Positions 1-8,738 of a stretch of 64,000 nt of DNA are shown in pieces (within the stretch, counting starts at the first letter, position 1; the number at the start of each line of letters is the position of its first letter). The stretch covers positions 13,055 through 77,054 of the forward strand of contig CAZTOW010000047.1 of NCBI GenBank assembly GCA_964615375.1. Reading direction: 5' to 3'. The stretch is from CAZKWG01 sp964615375 (GTDB lineage: Bacteria; Myxococcota_A; UBA796; CAZKWG01). The position numbers were made by a program, and so were the translations under genes. Under the pieces are notes generated by a model. The model did not search any database and had not been told where the DNA came from. It saw only the letters and a program-made list of their open reading frames with translations.

Positions 1-174
1 GACGTAGACCAGGCTCTCGATGCCGACGGTGTCCCCGGGGCGGGGCTCGGCGGGGGTCACGGTGGTGCCCAGGATGCGGGTGCGGTCCAGGTCCCACTCC
101 TGGGGCTGGTCCGCGAGGTCGCAGGCCACGCCGACGAGGGAACAGCAGACGAAGACGGCGGTGGAACGGAGCAT
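1..174 (-). CDS. Putative lipoprotein, C-terminus outside window
   Basis: Only the first 58 codons are inside the window; the frame runs open through base 1. The N-terminus MLRSTAVFVCCSLVGVAC looks like a short signal peptide ending at a cysteine (residue 18), with a degenerate lipobox (GVA-C), so a secreted or outer-membrane lipoprotein is likely. A strong GGGAGG ribosome site lies 3 bases before the ATG, just after the stop codon of the TonB-dependent receptor, so this is the last visible gene of the exbB-exbD-tonB-receptor operon. It may help the receptor capture substrate, but nothing in the 58 residues shows a function. Confidence 0.6.
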   Translation of the reverse strand, partial: MLRSTAVFVCCSLVGVACDLADQPQEWDLDRTRILGTTVTPAEPRPGDTVGIESLVYV

Positions 175-186
175 GGTCCCTCCCGG

Positions 187-2778
187 CTAGAATCGCGTCC
201 GGAGCTCGAGCCCCGGGTTGAGGTAGAAGCCGAGCCCGCTGATGTTGTCGTGCTCGGTGTAGTCGTAGCTCCACTGGATCAGCTCGGGGTTCTCCCCGTG
301 CAGCACGTTGAGCAGGTCCACGTAGGTGTCCAGCTGCCAGCGATCGAAGGTCCAGAGCTTAGAGGCGCGCAGGTCCAGCGCCCAGTAGGGTTCCAGCCGC
401 GCGCTGTTCTCGTCCAGGGTCGAGGTGGGGCTGTAGCGCCCGCTGTCCAGGTCGTAGGTGGCGTCGTCGTAGGGGGTGTAGGGGTTGCCGCTGGTGTACT
501 GGAACTTGGCTGAGAGGTCGAAGTCCAGGGGCAGCGTGTAGCCCGTGACCGCCACCAGGTTGTGGGTCTGATCGAGTTCGTAGAGCACCCAGTCGCCACT
601 GGCCTCCTCGTCCCGCTCGGCCACGCTCCAGGTGTAGGAGAGCCAGCCGAACAGCGGCCCGGTGCGCTGCTTGCGCAGGATGGTCTCGACGCCGTAGGCA
701 CGGCCGAGCCCGGCGTTCTCGTACAGCACGGTGCCCGGGTCCGAGTCCTGGCGCACCATCAGCTGGTCGATGCCGCGGTAGTAGCCGACCACGTCCAGGC
801 TGGCCTGCTCCCCGAAGCGCTGCTCGATGCCCGCCTCGGCGGTCCAGGCGCGCTCCATGTCGAAGTCCACAGCCTCGGAGAAGGCCATGGCCGTCGCGTC
901 GGGGACCTGGTGGTACAACCCGGCGCCGCCCTTGAGGGTCCCTCCCTTCCAGGTCCCGACCCGCAGGCTCCCCCGCGGCTCCCATCCGAGGTCGTACAGC
1001 CCGTCGGTGCGGAGCATGGTGGCCAGGCGGAGGCCGGCGGAGAGGGACAGCCGATCGGGATCGGGCAGGGGACGAAGCTGCAGCTCGAGGTAGGGGTCGG
1101 GGGAGCCGATCCAGCCCGTGACGTCCTCCTCGATGGCCTCCGTCTCCTCGATGGAGCTGCCCGTGTCCCCGTTCCAGTTCGGGACCTCGGGCGCCGAGGC
1201 CTCGATGCTCCGCTGGCTCAGCCCGGCGTCTAGGCCCCCCAGCAGCGTGAAGCGCTCCGAGGGCATCCAGCGGCCCTCGGCTCGCAGGCCGAAGCGCAGG
1301 CCCTGCTCGCCGAGCTCCATCACGGTGCCCGCGTTCATGAGCTGCTCGTCCCAGCCCAGGGAGGGCTGCAGCATCCAGCTGAAGGTCTCCTCGCGGTGGG
1401 TCCAGTCCAGCAGCACCCGGTGGCTGGCGTAGCGGGTGGTGAGCTGGGGCTCCTCCTCGGCGTCGCCCCGGACGATGTTCATGTCGTCCCAGAACCCGAA
1501 GGCCAGCAGGCGAAGGCTGTCGGGACCGTCCACCAGGCTTTGGGCCTGGAGCTGGTAGTCCCGCCAGGAGGGCGCGATGCTCGCGTCACCTGTGCGGTCG
1601 GCCATCAGGCCCATGATCAGGTCCAGGTAGCTGGCGCGGAAGGCCCCCGCGAGGCCGATGGGGAGCTGTTCGAAGCGCCCGCGCACTGTCGCCGAGCTGT
1701 CGAGCAGGTCGGCCTGGGCCCGGGCCTGCCAACCCTCGTCCCAGTCCTGCTTGGTGCGCACGTCCACCGAGCCGGAGATGGACTGACCGTAGCGCAGGGG
1801 CTGGGCCCCGGGCAGGTAGTCCACCGCCTCCACCAGGTCGGGGTTGATCACCGAGCGGAACCCACCCAGGTGGTAGATGATGGGCACCTCCACCCCGTCC
1901 ACGTAGACGTTGGTGTCGCCGCTGTCGCCGCCTCGGATGATCAGATCGCTGGTGCCGAAGGGCGTGCGCGCGGCGCCGGGCAGGGTCTGGATGACCCGCA
2001 CCGGGTCGCCGAAGGTCCCCGGCACCCGCCGCACCTCCTCCATGCTCACCGTCCGCCGGGTGACGACGACGTCCTGCTCCTCCACCTGGTACAGCCCGAG
2101 CGCCTCGTAGTCGGAGTAGCTCGAGGCCCGCAGCCACAGCTCCAGATCCAGCTGCTCACCCTGGGCGCGCTCGATCTCCACGCGCAGATCCTCGTGCCCC
2201 GGGCTGCGGCAGAGCAGGGTCAACGCGCCGACGGGCGCAGCCCGCAGCTCGAAGCGCCCCTGCTCGTCGCTGCGGGCGTAGGCCTCGGCACCCTCCACCA
2301 CGACGTGGGCCCCCGCGATGGGCTGGCGGGTGCCCTTCTCCCGCAGCAGGCCCTGCACGGCGATCGGCAGAACGGCGGGGTCGGCGGGGGCCGGCTCGTC
2401 CTGCAGCTCGAAGCCGTAGGCGAACTCGATCACCACCGGGACGGGGCCCTCGGCGGTCTCCGCGGGGGCGAAGGTGAAGGCCTGGACCGCCTCCACCGCC
2501 GCCTCGTCGAAGCCGTGCCCGATGGGCTCCATCAGCTCCACCGCCTGCACCGCGCCCAGCTCGTCGATGGCCACCCGCAGCCGGACCACCCCCTCGAGGC
2601 CCGCGGCCTCGGCCTCGGGTGGGTAGGGCGCCTCCACGAACTCCATCAGCTCCGGGGCCTTCACCAGGGCAGGCGCGGCCTCGCCAGCGGCGTCGGGCGC
2701 CGTGTCATCCGGCGCGGGCTCCTGAGCCGCCGAGGGGAGGACGAGGGTAGTGAACAGGATCAGCAGGGAAGGGCTCAT
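187..2778 (-). CDS. TonB-dependent outer-membrane receptor with N-terminal TonB-C-like and carboxypeptidase-regulatory-like domains
   Basis: 863 aa. The order seen is: signal peptide (about 1-19); a TonB C-terminal-like domain (about 50-125, starting at the PYPPEAE motif); a carboxypeptidase-D regulatory-like beta-sandwich (about 140-215); a plug domain (about 245-345, with RGGDSGDTNVYVDGVEVP); and a long beta-barrel ending in a C-terminal phenylalanine (RTRF), as expected for Bam-assembled barrels. It should import a substrate, unknown from sequence, across the outer membrane using energy from the adjacent ExbB-ExbD-TonB proteins. The ATG overlaps the tonB stop as ATGA, so translation is coupled. 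The unusual part is the TonB-C-type domain carried on the receptor itself, a domain normally found on the energy transducer. Confidence 0.9.
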   Translation of the reverse strand: MSPSLLILFTTLVLPSAAQEPAPDDTAPDAAGEAAPALVKAPELMEFVEAPYPPEAEAAGLEGVVRLRVAIDELGAVQAVELMEPIGHGFDEAAVEAVQAFTFAPAETAEGPVPVVIEFAYGFELQDEPAPADPAVLPIAVQGLLREKGTRQPIAGAHVVVEGAEAYARSDEQGRFELRAAPVGALTLLCRSPGHEDLRVEIERAQGEQLDLELWLRASSYSDYEALGLYQVEEQDVVVTRRTVSMEEVRRVPGTFGDPVRVIQTLPGAARTPFGTSDLIIRGGDSGDTNVYVDGVEVPIIYHLGGFRSVINPDLVEAVDYLPGAQPLRYGQSISGSVDVRTKQDWDEGWQARAQADLLDSSATVRGRFEQLPIGLAGAFRASYLDLIMGLMADRTGDASIAPSWRDYQLQAQSLVDGPDSLRLLAFGFWDDMNIVRGDAEEEPQLTTRYASHRVLLDWTHREETFSWMLQPSLGWDEQLMNAGTVMELGEQGLRFGLRAEGRWMPSERFTLLGGLDAGLSQRSIEASAPEVPNWNGDTGSSIEETEAIEEDVTGWIGSPDPYLELQLRPLPDPDRLSLSAGLRLATMLRTDGLYDLGWEPRGSLRVGTWKGGTLKGGAGLYHQVPDATAMAFSEAVDFDMERAWTAEAGIEQRFGEQASLDVVGYYRGIDQLMVRQDSDPGTVLYENAGLGRAYGVETILRKQRTGPLFGWLSYTWSVAERDEEASGDWVLYELDQTHNLVAVTGYTLPLDFDLSAKFQYTSGNPYTPYDDATYDLDSGRYSPTSTLDENSARLEPYWALDLRASKLWTFDRWQLDTYVDLLNVLHGENPELIQWSYDYTEHDNISGLGFYLNPGLELRTRF

Positions 2779-3506
2779 CGGATGGCCTCGAAGCGACAGC
2801 TGTGAGGCATGCCGTAGACGGTGACGGCTTCGTGATCGACGGTGCCCGGGCGGCAGCGGGCGCCGCGCCAGGCGGTGATGCAGGCCAGATCGGCCTCGGG
2901 GCTCAGGCCCCGGGTGACGAGCGCCTCGGTGACCGCCCCGCTGGCGTCCACCGTCAGCTCCACCTCGACCACCCCCTCGAGCCGCGCCTCGATCACCGCC
3001 TCGGGGACCTCGAGCTTCGGCACACGGCAGCGGGGGCGCTTGCCCACCTCGGTCCAGCTTGCGGGACCGCCCACGGTGTGCTCGGAGGGGGCTGGAGGGG
3101 CCGCGCTGGCCGCCACCGCGGTGCTCGAGCCCGCGCGGACCTTCAGGCTGGAGCTGCCGGTGCTCATGGAGCTCATGGTGAGCCCCTGGGTGAGCGCCAT
3201 GGGCTCCCCCGCCAGCGGCTCGAGGAAGGCCGGCGCGGGTGGCTCGTCCACGATGCGCTCGTACTCGATGACCTCGGCCTGCTCGGGTGGGGGCGGGGAC
3301 GGTGGCTCGCGCTCCTTCACCGGCTCGGGCTGGGGCTCTGGCTCCGGCTCGGGTGGCGGAGGCTTCGGCCGCTCCACCACGCGCATGGGCGCGTAGTCGG
3401 GCCGCGGTGGCGGGGGCTCCACCGCGGCCACGGCCACGGCCACGGCCAGGTGCGCGGCGACGGAGAGCGCCACCCCGATCACCGTGGGCCAGCGGGTCTC
3501 AGTCAT
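2775..3506 (-). CDS. tonB: Energy transducer TonB
   Basis: 243 aa with the classic TonB layout. One N-terminal membrane segment (VIGVALSVAAHLAVAVAVAA) is followed by a proline/glutamate/lysine-rich periplasm-spanning stretch (about 28-75) and a C-terminal TonB domain (about 150-243; EARLEGVVEVELTVDASG is typical). It passes proton-motive-force energy from ExbB/ExbD to the outer-membrane receptor. I start it at the ATG at 3506 (MTETRWP), which overlaps the end of exbD by 8 bases and places the membrane helix at the N-terminus. A longer frame exists upstream but lies inside exbD. A CxC-type pair of cysteines near the C-terminus may form a disulfide. Confidence 0.88.
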   Translation of the reverse strand: MTETRWPTVIGVALSVAAHLAVAVAVAAVEPPPPRPDYAPMRVVERPKPPPPEPEPEPQPEPVKEREPPSPPPPEQAEVIEYERIVDEPPAPAFLEPLAGEPMALTQGLTMSSMSTGSSSLKVRAGSSTAVAASAAPPAPSEHTVGGPASWTEVGKRPRCRVPKLEVPEAVIEARLEGVVEVELTVDASGAVTEALVTRGLSPEADLACITAWRGARCRPGTVDHEAVTVYGMPHSCRFEAIR

Positions 3507-3927
3507 CGTGGACCTCGACGGGCTCGATCTCGATGGCGAAGCTGGAGACACCGGCGTCGCGCACCCGGTCGATCACCGCCACCACCTCCCGGTGCGCCGT
3601 GTCGCCGTCGGCGGCGATCAGGCAGATCACCTCGCGCCCGGCGTCCCGCTCCTCCTCGATGCGGCTGGCGATGGCGTCCAGGGTCGACTCGCGGCCGTCG
3701 AGGTAGACCGTGCCCCGGGCGTCCACGGTGACGCCGAGGCTGGCTTGCTCCGCGGGCATCTCGCCGGTGCTGCCCTCGGGCAGGTCCAGGGGGATCTGCC
3801 GCACGGCGACCACGGTGCTGGTGACCATGAAGATGATCAGGATGACCAGCAGGATGTCCACGAAAGGGGTGACGTTGATCTCGGTGATGCCGCCGCGGCG
3901 GCCACCGCCCAGGCTGCCCCCCGCCAT
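3499..3927 (-). CDS. exbD: Biopolymer transporter ExbD
   Basis: 142 aa, the usual ExbD/TolR length. A short cytoplasmic N-terminus contains the conserved INVTPFVDILLVILIIFMV block, with the proton-relay aspartate at residue 24 inside the single membrane helix. A periplasmic domain follows (about 50-142; VYLDGRE and ICLIAADGDT are typical). It forms the proton channel and motor with ExbB. The ATG at 3927 overlaps the exbB stop as TGATG. A glycine-rich cytoplasmic start (MAGGSLGGGRRGG) is common in delta-proteobacterial ExbD proteins. Confidence 0.92.
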   Translation of the reverse strand: MAGGSLGGGRRGGITEINVTPFVDILLVILIIFMVTSTVVAVRQIPLDLPEGSTGEMPAEQASLGVTVDARGTVYLDGRESTLDAIASRIEEERDAGREVICLIAADGDTAHREVVAVIDRVRDAGVSSFAIEIEPVEVHDD

Positions 3928-4556
3928 CAGGCCGCCCTCCGGCTCGCGACGGCCTCGAAGTGCACCAGGACAAGGTGGGCGCGCACCCGGGCGGCGTCCA
4001 GCAGGGACCCCACCTGGCCACTGAGCAGGTTGTAGAGCACCACCGCCGGGATGGCGACCACCAGGCCGACCGCCGTGGCGATCAAGGCCTGGGAGATGCC
4101 GCTCATCACCACCTCGGGCTCGCCACCGGCGGCGGCCAGGTCGTGGAAGGCCTCCATGATGCCCAGCACCGTCCCGAGCAGGCCCACGAAGGGGGCGTTG
4201 CTGCCGACGGTGCCCAGCACCATCAGCCCCCGGCCCAGGCGGCGCTGCTCGGCCAGCAGCTGGCCCTGCATGGCCTCGTCGGCGGCCTTGGCGCCCCCCA
4301 GGCGACCCGCCGCGATCCCCGCGGCGACCACCCGGGCCGGGGCCCCGTCGTCCTCCAGCAGCGCGTCGGTGAGCGCCGGGGTGCCGTCGTGGGCGAGCAG
4401 CTCCACCCTCTTGTGGTGGTCCTTCGGGCCGCGGGCCATGGCGATGCGGATGGCCCGCTCGGCCGCCACCGCCAGGCTGGCGATGGACATGGCGGCGAGG
4501 ACGTAGAGGATGACGGTCTCGCCGCCCGTGGCCCAGGCCATCAGCTGTTCGGTCAT
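3927..4556 (-). CDS. exbB: MotA/TolQ/ExbB proton channel family protein
   Basis: 209 aa. One N-terminal membrane helix (about 14-33) and two C-terminal helices carry the ExbB/TolQ signature: GTVGSNAPFVGLLGTVLGIM near 115-134 and AVGLVVAIPAVVLYN near 162-176. It forms the pentameric inner-membrane channel that works with ExbD. It is the first gene of the minus-strand operon and is divergent from the two-component system at 4719, leaving about 160 bp for promoters of both units. In that gap I see a TACAAT -10-like hexamer at 4661-4666 on the plus strand without a convincing -35. Confidence 0.92.
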   Translation of the reverse strand: MTEQLMAWATGGETVILYVLAAMSIASLAVAAERAIRIAMARGPKDHHKRVELLAHDGTPALTDALLEDDGAPARVVAAGIAAGRLGGAKAADEAMQGQLLAEQRRLGRGLMVLGTVGSNAPFVGLLGTVLGIMEAFHDLAAAGGEPEVVMSGISQALIATAVGLVVAIPAVVLYNLLSGQVGSLLDAARVRAHLVLVHFEAVASRRAA

Positions 4557-4718
4557 GGATGCCTCCTCGGTGTGCTTCGTGCCCGTTCACTGTCACCAGC
4601 GCGGTGCCCCATGACCGTGGAGGATTGTTCTCGCTCGGTATCGAGCCCGATGAGCACCGATACAATCGGACACAAGGCCGCGCTGGTCGGCAGCCCGCTG
4701 CGCAGGTATCTCTGTCTC

Positions 4719-5426
4719 ATGAGCCCCGACCCATCAGCGCAGCCCCGCGTCCTCGTGGTCGAGGACGACACGGAGCTCGCACAGCTCACCGCGGCCTTCC
4801 TGCGCCGGAACGGCATGGACGCCACCGTGGTAGGCCGTGGCGACAGCGCGGTGGAGTGGATCTTGCGGCGCCACCCGGACGTGGTGCTGCTCGACCTCAA
4901 CCTCCCGGGCTTGTCGGGCTTCGATGTTTGCCGCCGCGTCCGGCCGGGCTGGACCGGCATCCTGGTGGTGCTGACCGCACGCCGCGAGGAGGTGGACGAG
5001 GTCCTCTCCCTCGAGCTGGGGGCGGACGATTACATGGCCAAACCCATCCGCACCCGGGCGCTGCTCACGCGTATCCAGGGGCACCTGCGGCGCCGTGCAG
5101 CCGGCGCGGCGGGTGCAGGGGAGCACGCGCGCCACCTCGAGAGCGGCGATCTGTCCATCGACCTGGGCACCCGCACCGTGCGCCAGGGAGGCAGCGAGCT
5201 CGAACTCTCGACCGCGGAGTTCGACCTGCTGGTGTTCATGGCGCAGCGGCCCAACACCGTGGTGGACCGGGACACCCTCTACCGAGAGCTGCGTGGCATC
5301 CCCTGGGACGGGCTCGATCGCTCTATGGACCTGCGTATGTCCCGCCTGAGGCGTCGCCTCTCACCCGATGGCCTCTCCGCTATCAAGACCGTGCGAGGGG
5401 CCGGGTACCTGCTGGTGGCGCCATGA
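4719..5426 (+). CDS. OmpR-family two-component response regulator
   Basis: 235 aa. The receiver domain (about 10-122) has the acidic pair ED(D) at 15-17, the phospho-acceptor D59 (VVLLDLNLPG), switch T86 and K108. A DNA-binding winged helix follows (about 140-235; the TAEFDLL and GLDRSMDLRMSRLRRRL segments are typical of OmpR/PhoB). The kinase gene follows immediately with an ATGA overlap, so the two are co-translated. An in-frame ATG at 4650 would add 23 residues not expected in a receiver domain, so I prefer 4719. The regulated genes are not evident; the divergent exbB operon is a possible target. Confidence 0.92.
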   Translation: MSPDPSAQPRVLVVEDDTELAQLTAAFLRRNGMDATVVGRGDSAVEWILRRHPDVVLLDLNLPGLSGFDVCRRVRPGWTGILVVLTARREEVDEVLSLELGADDYMAKPIRTRALLTRIQGHLRRRAAGAAGAGEHARHLESGDLSIDLGTRTVRQGGSELELSTAEFDLLVFMAQRPNTVVDRDTLYRELRGIPWDGLDRSMDLRMSRLRRRLSPDGLSAIKTVRGAGYLLVAP

Positions 5427-6670
5427 GGCGGCTAATCCTGCGGCTCGGCCTGGGCATCGCGCTGGTGGTGTCGGTCACCCACGCCCTCACCATGTCGATC
5501 ATGGCCTCGCACTTCGGCCAGGTGCGGGATCGCGCTCTGGGATCGTGGATGCAGGGGGCCGGCGAGGAGCTGGTCGAGGCCCTCGAGTCGCTCCCCGCGG
5601 GTGAGCGCGACCAGGCTGGTCCAGAGCTGGCGCGGGCCCACGGGCTCCAGCTGACTTGGGGCCAGGAGCGGCGCCACCGGCGCCGGTTACGGGCACCACC
5701 GTGGGTCGACTCCCCCGTGCCGGCGCGTTTCGTACTCTCGGATGGAAGCAGCTTCTCCCTCGCCCCGCTGGTGGGTTCTGCACCTGACCCCGGGGATGGC
5801 CTGCTGCTGCTGCTACCCAGCGTGATGTTGGTGGGTCTGGTGGCCTACTGGCTCTTCCGGCCTATCCACCGGGACCTCTCCCGGCTGGAGGAGGACGTCC
5901 GGTTGGTGGGTGGTAACGATCTGTCCCGGCGCGTGCGGGAGCCCGCGGTGGAAGCCCTCCTCCCCCTGGCGCAGGGGCTCAACCACATGGCCGCCAGGGT
6001 GGAGGGCACGGTCCAGGCCCAGCGGGAGATGATCCAGGCGCTCTCCCATGCGCTGCGGACGCCGCTGGCGAGGCTCCACTTCAGGCTGGACGAGCTGGAG
6101 GGCAGCGACCAGGGGGCCGCGCGTGAGGCCGCGCGGCGCCAGGCCGAGGGCGATCTCGAGCTGGTGGACGCGCTGCTCGAGGAGCTGATGGCCTACCTGC
6201 GGGCCGACGTGGACGCCCTGCCGAGCGAGGAGTGGAGCGGGACGCTCGCCGAGGAGCTGGAGGCCCTGGTGGTCCACCTGACCCCGCTGCGCCCGGAGAT
6301 CCCCCTCGCGCTGCGTTGCGCACCGGATCTCCCGCCCCCTCCCATGGCCCAGCGCTGGCTGCAGCGCGCGGTGGAGAACCTCGTCACCAACGCGCAGCGC
6401 CACGCCCTGGGACAGGTGCGCATCGAGGTCGAGGACCGTCCAGCGGGGCTCGAGCTGCGCGTGTTGGACGACGGCCCTGGCTTTCCCGACGAGGTGCTCG
6501 CGCACCCTGGGACGCCCTTTCTGACCATGAAACGGCCCGGGGAGAGCCGCTCGGGTGGGCTGGGGCTCGGTCTGGCCGTGGCGCGCAGGCTGGTGGAGAG
6601 GGCCCGGGGGAAGCTCGAGCTCGAGAACCTGCCCGCAGGGGCGCTGGCCCGGTTGGTCTGGCCGAAGTGA
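5423..6670 (+). CDS. Sensor histidine kinase of the OmpR-partner (EnvZ/RstB-like) type
   Basis: 415 aa. It has an N-terminal membrane helix (about 4-24), a short periplasmic sensor (about 25-125), a second helix (about 126-145), a HAMP linker (about 146-200), a dimerisation domain with H209 in the motif SHALRTPLARL, and a HATPase domain with the N-box ENLVTNAQRHA and a G-box DDGPGF, then GGLGLGLA. It should autophosphorylate at H209 and pass the phosphate to D59 of the neighbouring regulator. The start overlaps the regulator stop. The short sensor gives no clue to the signal. Confidence 0.92.
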   Translation: MRRLILRLGLGIALVVSVTHALTMSIMASHFGQVRDRALGSWMQGAGEELVEALESLPAGERDQAGPELARAHGLQLTWGQERRHRRRLRAPPWVDSPVPARFVLSDGSSFSLAPLVGSAPDPGDGLLLLLPSVMLVGLVAYWLFRPIHRDLSRLEEDVRLVGGNDLSRRVREPAVEALLPLAQGLNHMAARVEGTVQAQREMIQALSHALRTPLARLHFRLDELEGSDQGAAREAARRQAEGDLELVDALLEELMAYLRADVDALPSEEWSGTLAEELEALVVHLTPLRPEIPLALRCAPDLPPPPMAQRWLQRAVENLVTNAQRHALGQVRIEVEDRPAGLELRVLDDGPGFPDEVLAHPGTPFLTMKRPGESRSGGLGLGLAVARRLVERARGKLELENLPAGALARLVWPK

Positions 6671-6906
6671 GGGTAGCGGGTGTTCGTTCACCTCCCCGTC
6701 CGCGGTCGAGTCCAAGTGCGGACCACCCGCGGGCCAAAGATGGAGAACCGCTACTCTTCGGATGCCCGCTGAGACGAGCGACGCAGCGCTCTGGACCCTG
6801 CCGTCCACGATCCCGTGTTGCTGGGCGTCCACTCTCCTGATCCGCATTTTGGACCGTCCGAATCTTGGAGCAGCGTCCTGGACCGCTCCTCTACGGCTTC
6901 GAGCGA

Positions 6907-8349
6907 TCACCAGGAGGCCGCAGCCGAGTGGCCGACGCGCACGAGCCGGTAGACCTGCATCGGGGAGCGTGGCAGTGGTGCCAGGCGCTCGACCTGGCCC
7001 GCCTTCACCAGACTGGCCAGCACGTCTCGAGTCGTTGTCCGCGGCCATCCCAGATGCTCCGCCAGCTCTTTCGTCGTCGCCTTGCCACGGGTCTGCAGGG
7101 CGTCGAGGAGCTGCTGCTGCTTCGGCGTGGCCGGGAACCAGCGGGGTTCGTTCTCGCGCACCGTTGCCGGAGGCGGCGGCTGGACGAGTACAGGTTCCGA
7201 TGGGGCGACGAACGAAGGAGGCGGCTTCGGCCTCTCCGGCTCCCGATGCTGCACGCGGTCCCGCTCATCCTCGGCCTCGGGTTCCTCACCCAGCAGCCAG
7301 CCCGGCAGCTCCGAGGCCAGGGTGATGGTGGCGGTCACCATGCCATCCTGCGCCTGGAGAAATGGTCCGCCGCCTCCCTCGTCGGAGACCCGCCTGCGCA
7401 GCAGCGAGAGGCCCTCACCCTTGCCACCAGCCATGCCGAGGCACACCAGCAGGCGCAGCAGGGTGGGGTTCGATGGTCCCTGCCCATCGAGCATTCCAGG
7501 GTGGGAAAGCTCCAGCCTGTCGGCGCTGCGCCGGAGCACGATGGGGTTCCCCCGGGCAGAGGCACTCCAGTCCCGATGCGCCACGGCGTTGACCAGCAGC
7601 TCTTCGATCACCTTGGCGCCCACACCCTCGTTGAACACCGGAAGCGCCGAGACGCGGTCCACCAACTCGATCAAGCCGCCACCGAACAGGTGCTCCCCCT
7701 TGCCCTCGACCACCACCTGCACGGCCATCCCCGGCAGGGCCAGGTCGGGATGCCGCCCCGTCGCCACCAGCCCGGCCACTGTCGGCACCAGCGCGCCGCG
7801 CTGAACGTAGGCGATGCCCGAGGTGGCCACCGCATGTTCGAAGTCCTCCCGGTTGCGGGGACGCCTGGGGGCATCGGGCACCACGCCCATGGCGATGAGT
7901 TGCTCGACCAGGCCCTCGTCGAGATCCTCGAAGGTCGTGCCGTGGACCATGTCGAGCTCCGGGCGGTCTGCTGCCTCTCGCTGCCTCGAAGCAGGCCTGG
8001 ACCTCCGACCCGAGGGGCTCCGGGGCGACGTGCCCGTGCTCGGATGCCGCGACCGCACATGCACCAGCGTGATCCGCCCCTCCTCACCCTCGTGGTCCAG
8101 CACCTGCGCGATCACCCCGGGCAGACTCCGCGCGAACTGCAGCCGCAGGTCGCTCTGGAGCCGCTCGGCGGAGCGCAGCCCGCGCCCGCTCCCCTGGTGG
8201 ATCATCACCACGCCCCCCGTCCGCGTCTCCGCAAGCTCGCGGATGGCCCTCGAGAGCCGCAGCATGATGGTCCGGCCCTCCAACTCGAGGATGGGAACGT
8301 CGCCCAGCCTCTCCCGGAGGCAGAGACGGAGCAGCTCGATCTCGGTCAT
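6907..8349 (-). CDS. RecG/AlbA-type ATP-binding transcriptional regulator with C-terminal winged helix
   Basis: 480 aa from the ATG at 8349 (MTEIELL). The N-terminal third resembles AlbA_2/Schlafen-like DNA-binding domains. The centre has a GHKL-type ATP-binding signature (about 250-340: VIEELLVNAVAHRDWS, then SNPTLLRLLVCLGM and GKGEGLSLLRR). After a proline-rich linker the C-terminus is a winged helix-turn-helix (about 415-465: TTKELAEHLGWPRTTTRDVLA). Such proteins often act as regulators inside mobile or defence islands. The frame is open up to 8598, but the extra N-terminal part is built from the 21-bp iterons and looks non-coding. It points away from the recombinase module, so it may regulate it through the iterons (inference). 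Confidence 0.65.
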   Translation of the reverse strand: MTEIELLRLCLRERLGDVPILELEGRTIMLRLSRAIRELAETRTGGVVMIHQGSGRGLRSAERLQSDLRLQFARSLPGVIAQVLDHEGEEGRITLVHVRSRHPSTGTSPRSPSGRRSRPASRQREAADRPELDMVHGTTFEDLDEGLVEQLIAMGVVPDAPRRPRNREDFEHAVATSGIAYVQRGALVPTVAGLVATGRHPDLALPGMAVQVVVEGKGEHLFGGGLIELVDRVSALPVFNEGVGAKVIEELLVNAVAHRDWSASARGNPIVLRRSADRLELSHPGMLDGQGPSNPTLLRLLVCLGMAGGKGEGLSLLRRRVSDEGGGGPFLQAQDGMVTATITLASELPGWLLGEEPEAEDERDRVQHREPERPKPPPSFVAPSEPVLVQPPPPATVRENEPRWFPATPKQQQLLDALQTRGKATTKELAEHLGWPRTTTRDVLASLVKAGQVERLAPLPRSPMQVYRLVRVGHSAAASW

Positions 8350-8492
8350 GACGGCACCTTGGCGGGGGCTTGGCGAGACCATGGCGGAGCATGGCGAGGC
8401 CATGGCGGAATCTCGGCGGACCGAAGGGCCAGCCCGCCCCGACGATGTGCCCGCGCCTTCGGTGGGCGGCCAGCAGATCCACTTACCCATCG

Positions 8493-8582
8493 CTGACCGC
8501 GGACCGGCGTCCGCTGACCGCGCATCTACCCGCACTGACCAGAGCTTCCCCAGCCCTGACCGGCCATCCGAGCGCGCTGACC
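8493..8582. repeat. Five CTGACC iterons at exact 21-bp spacing
   Basis: CTGACC begins at 8493, 8514, 8535, 8556 and 8577, always 21 bases apart, which is two helical turns, so all copies lie on one face of the DNA. The bases between copies are not conserved apart from a frequent G after the hexamer and general GC richness. A phased array like this is typical of operators or replication iterons bound cooperatively by one protein. Confidence 0.6.
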
Positions 8583-8658
8583 GAGCCCTCTCCGTCATGC
8601 TGGAAATCTGTGGTCGCGAGGACCCCCGAGCAAGCTTTCCTTACCCACTTTCCCGCTC

Positions 8659-8679
8659 CTGACCGGCGCTAAGGGTCAG
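8659..8679. promoter_or_regulatory. CTGACC-N9-GGTCAG inverted repeat, candidate operator
   Basis: The iteron hexamer appears here as a palindrome: CTGACC at 8659-8664 and its reverse complement GGTCAG at 8674-8679. The full site is 21 bp long, the same as the iteron period. It lies about 60 bp before the small gene at 8739 and could be a dimeric operator for the same factor that binds the array. Confidence 0.45.
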
Positions 8680-8738
8680 CGAAACCGTTGGAAGGTGGCA
8701 GATCCCGGTGACTACCGTCTGGTCATGGAGCCCTGCCC

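Larger units (their letters stand above)
8350..8738. other. Intergenic region with ATGGCG repeats and CTGACC iterons
   Basis: No convincing gene is seen in these 389 bases. They hold three close ATGGCG copies (about 8383-8410), five 21-bp-spaced CTGACC iterons (8493-8582) and a separate CTGACC/GGTCAG inverted repeat (8659-8679). Both strands are open in some frames, but the encoded peptides are low-complexity heptad repeats created by the iterons. The region separates the minus-strand regulator from the plus-strand small protein and recombinase, so it is probably their shared control region. Confidence 0.5.

Noticed and set aside
6671..6906. Possible transposon or IS remnant between kinase and regulator genes
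   Set aside because: There are repeated GGACC words but no transposase fragment, terminal inverted repeats or target duplication that I can see.
8493..8582. CRISPR array from the regularly spaced CTGACC copies
   Set aside because: The repeated unit is only six bases with 15-bp gaps; true CRISPR repeats are 23 or more bases with similar-sized spacers, and no cas genes are present.
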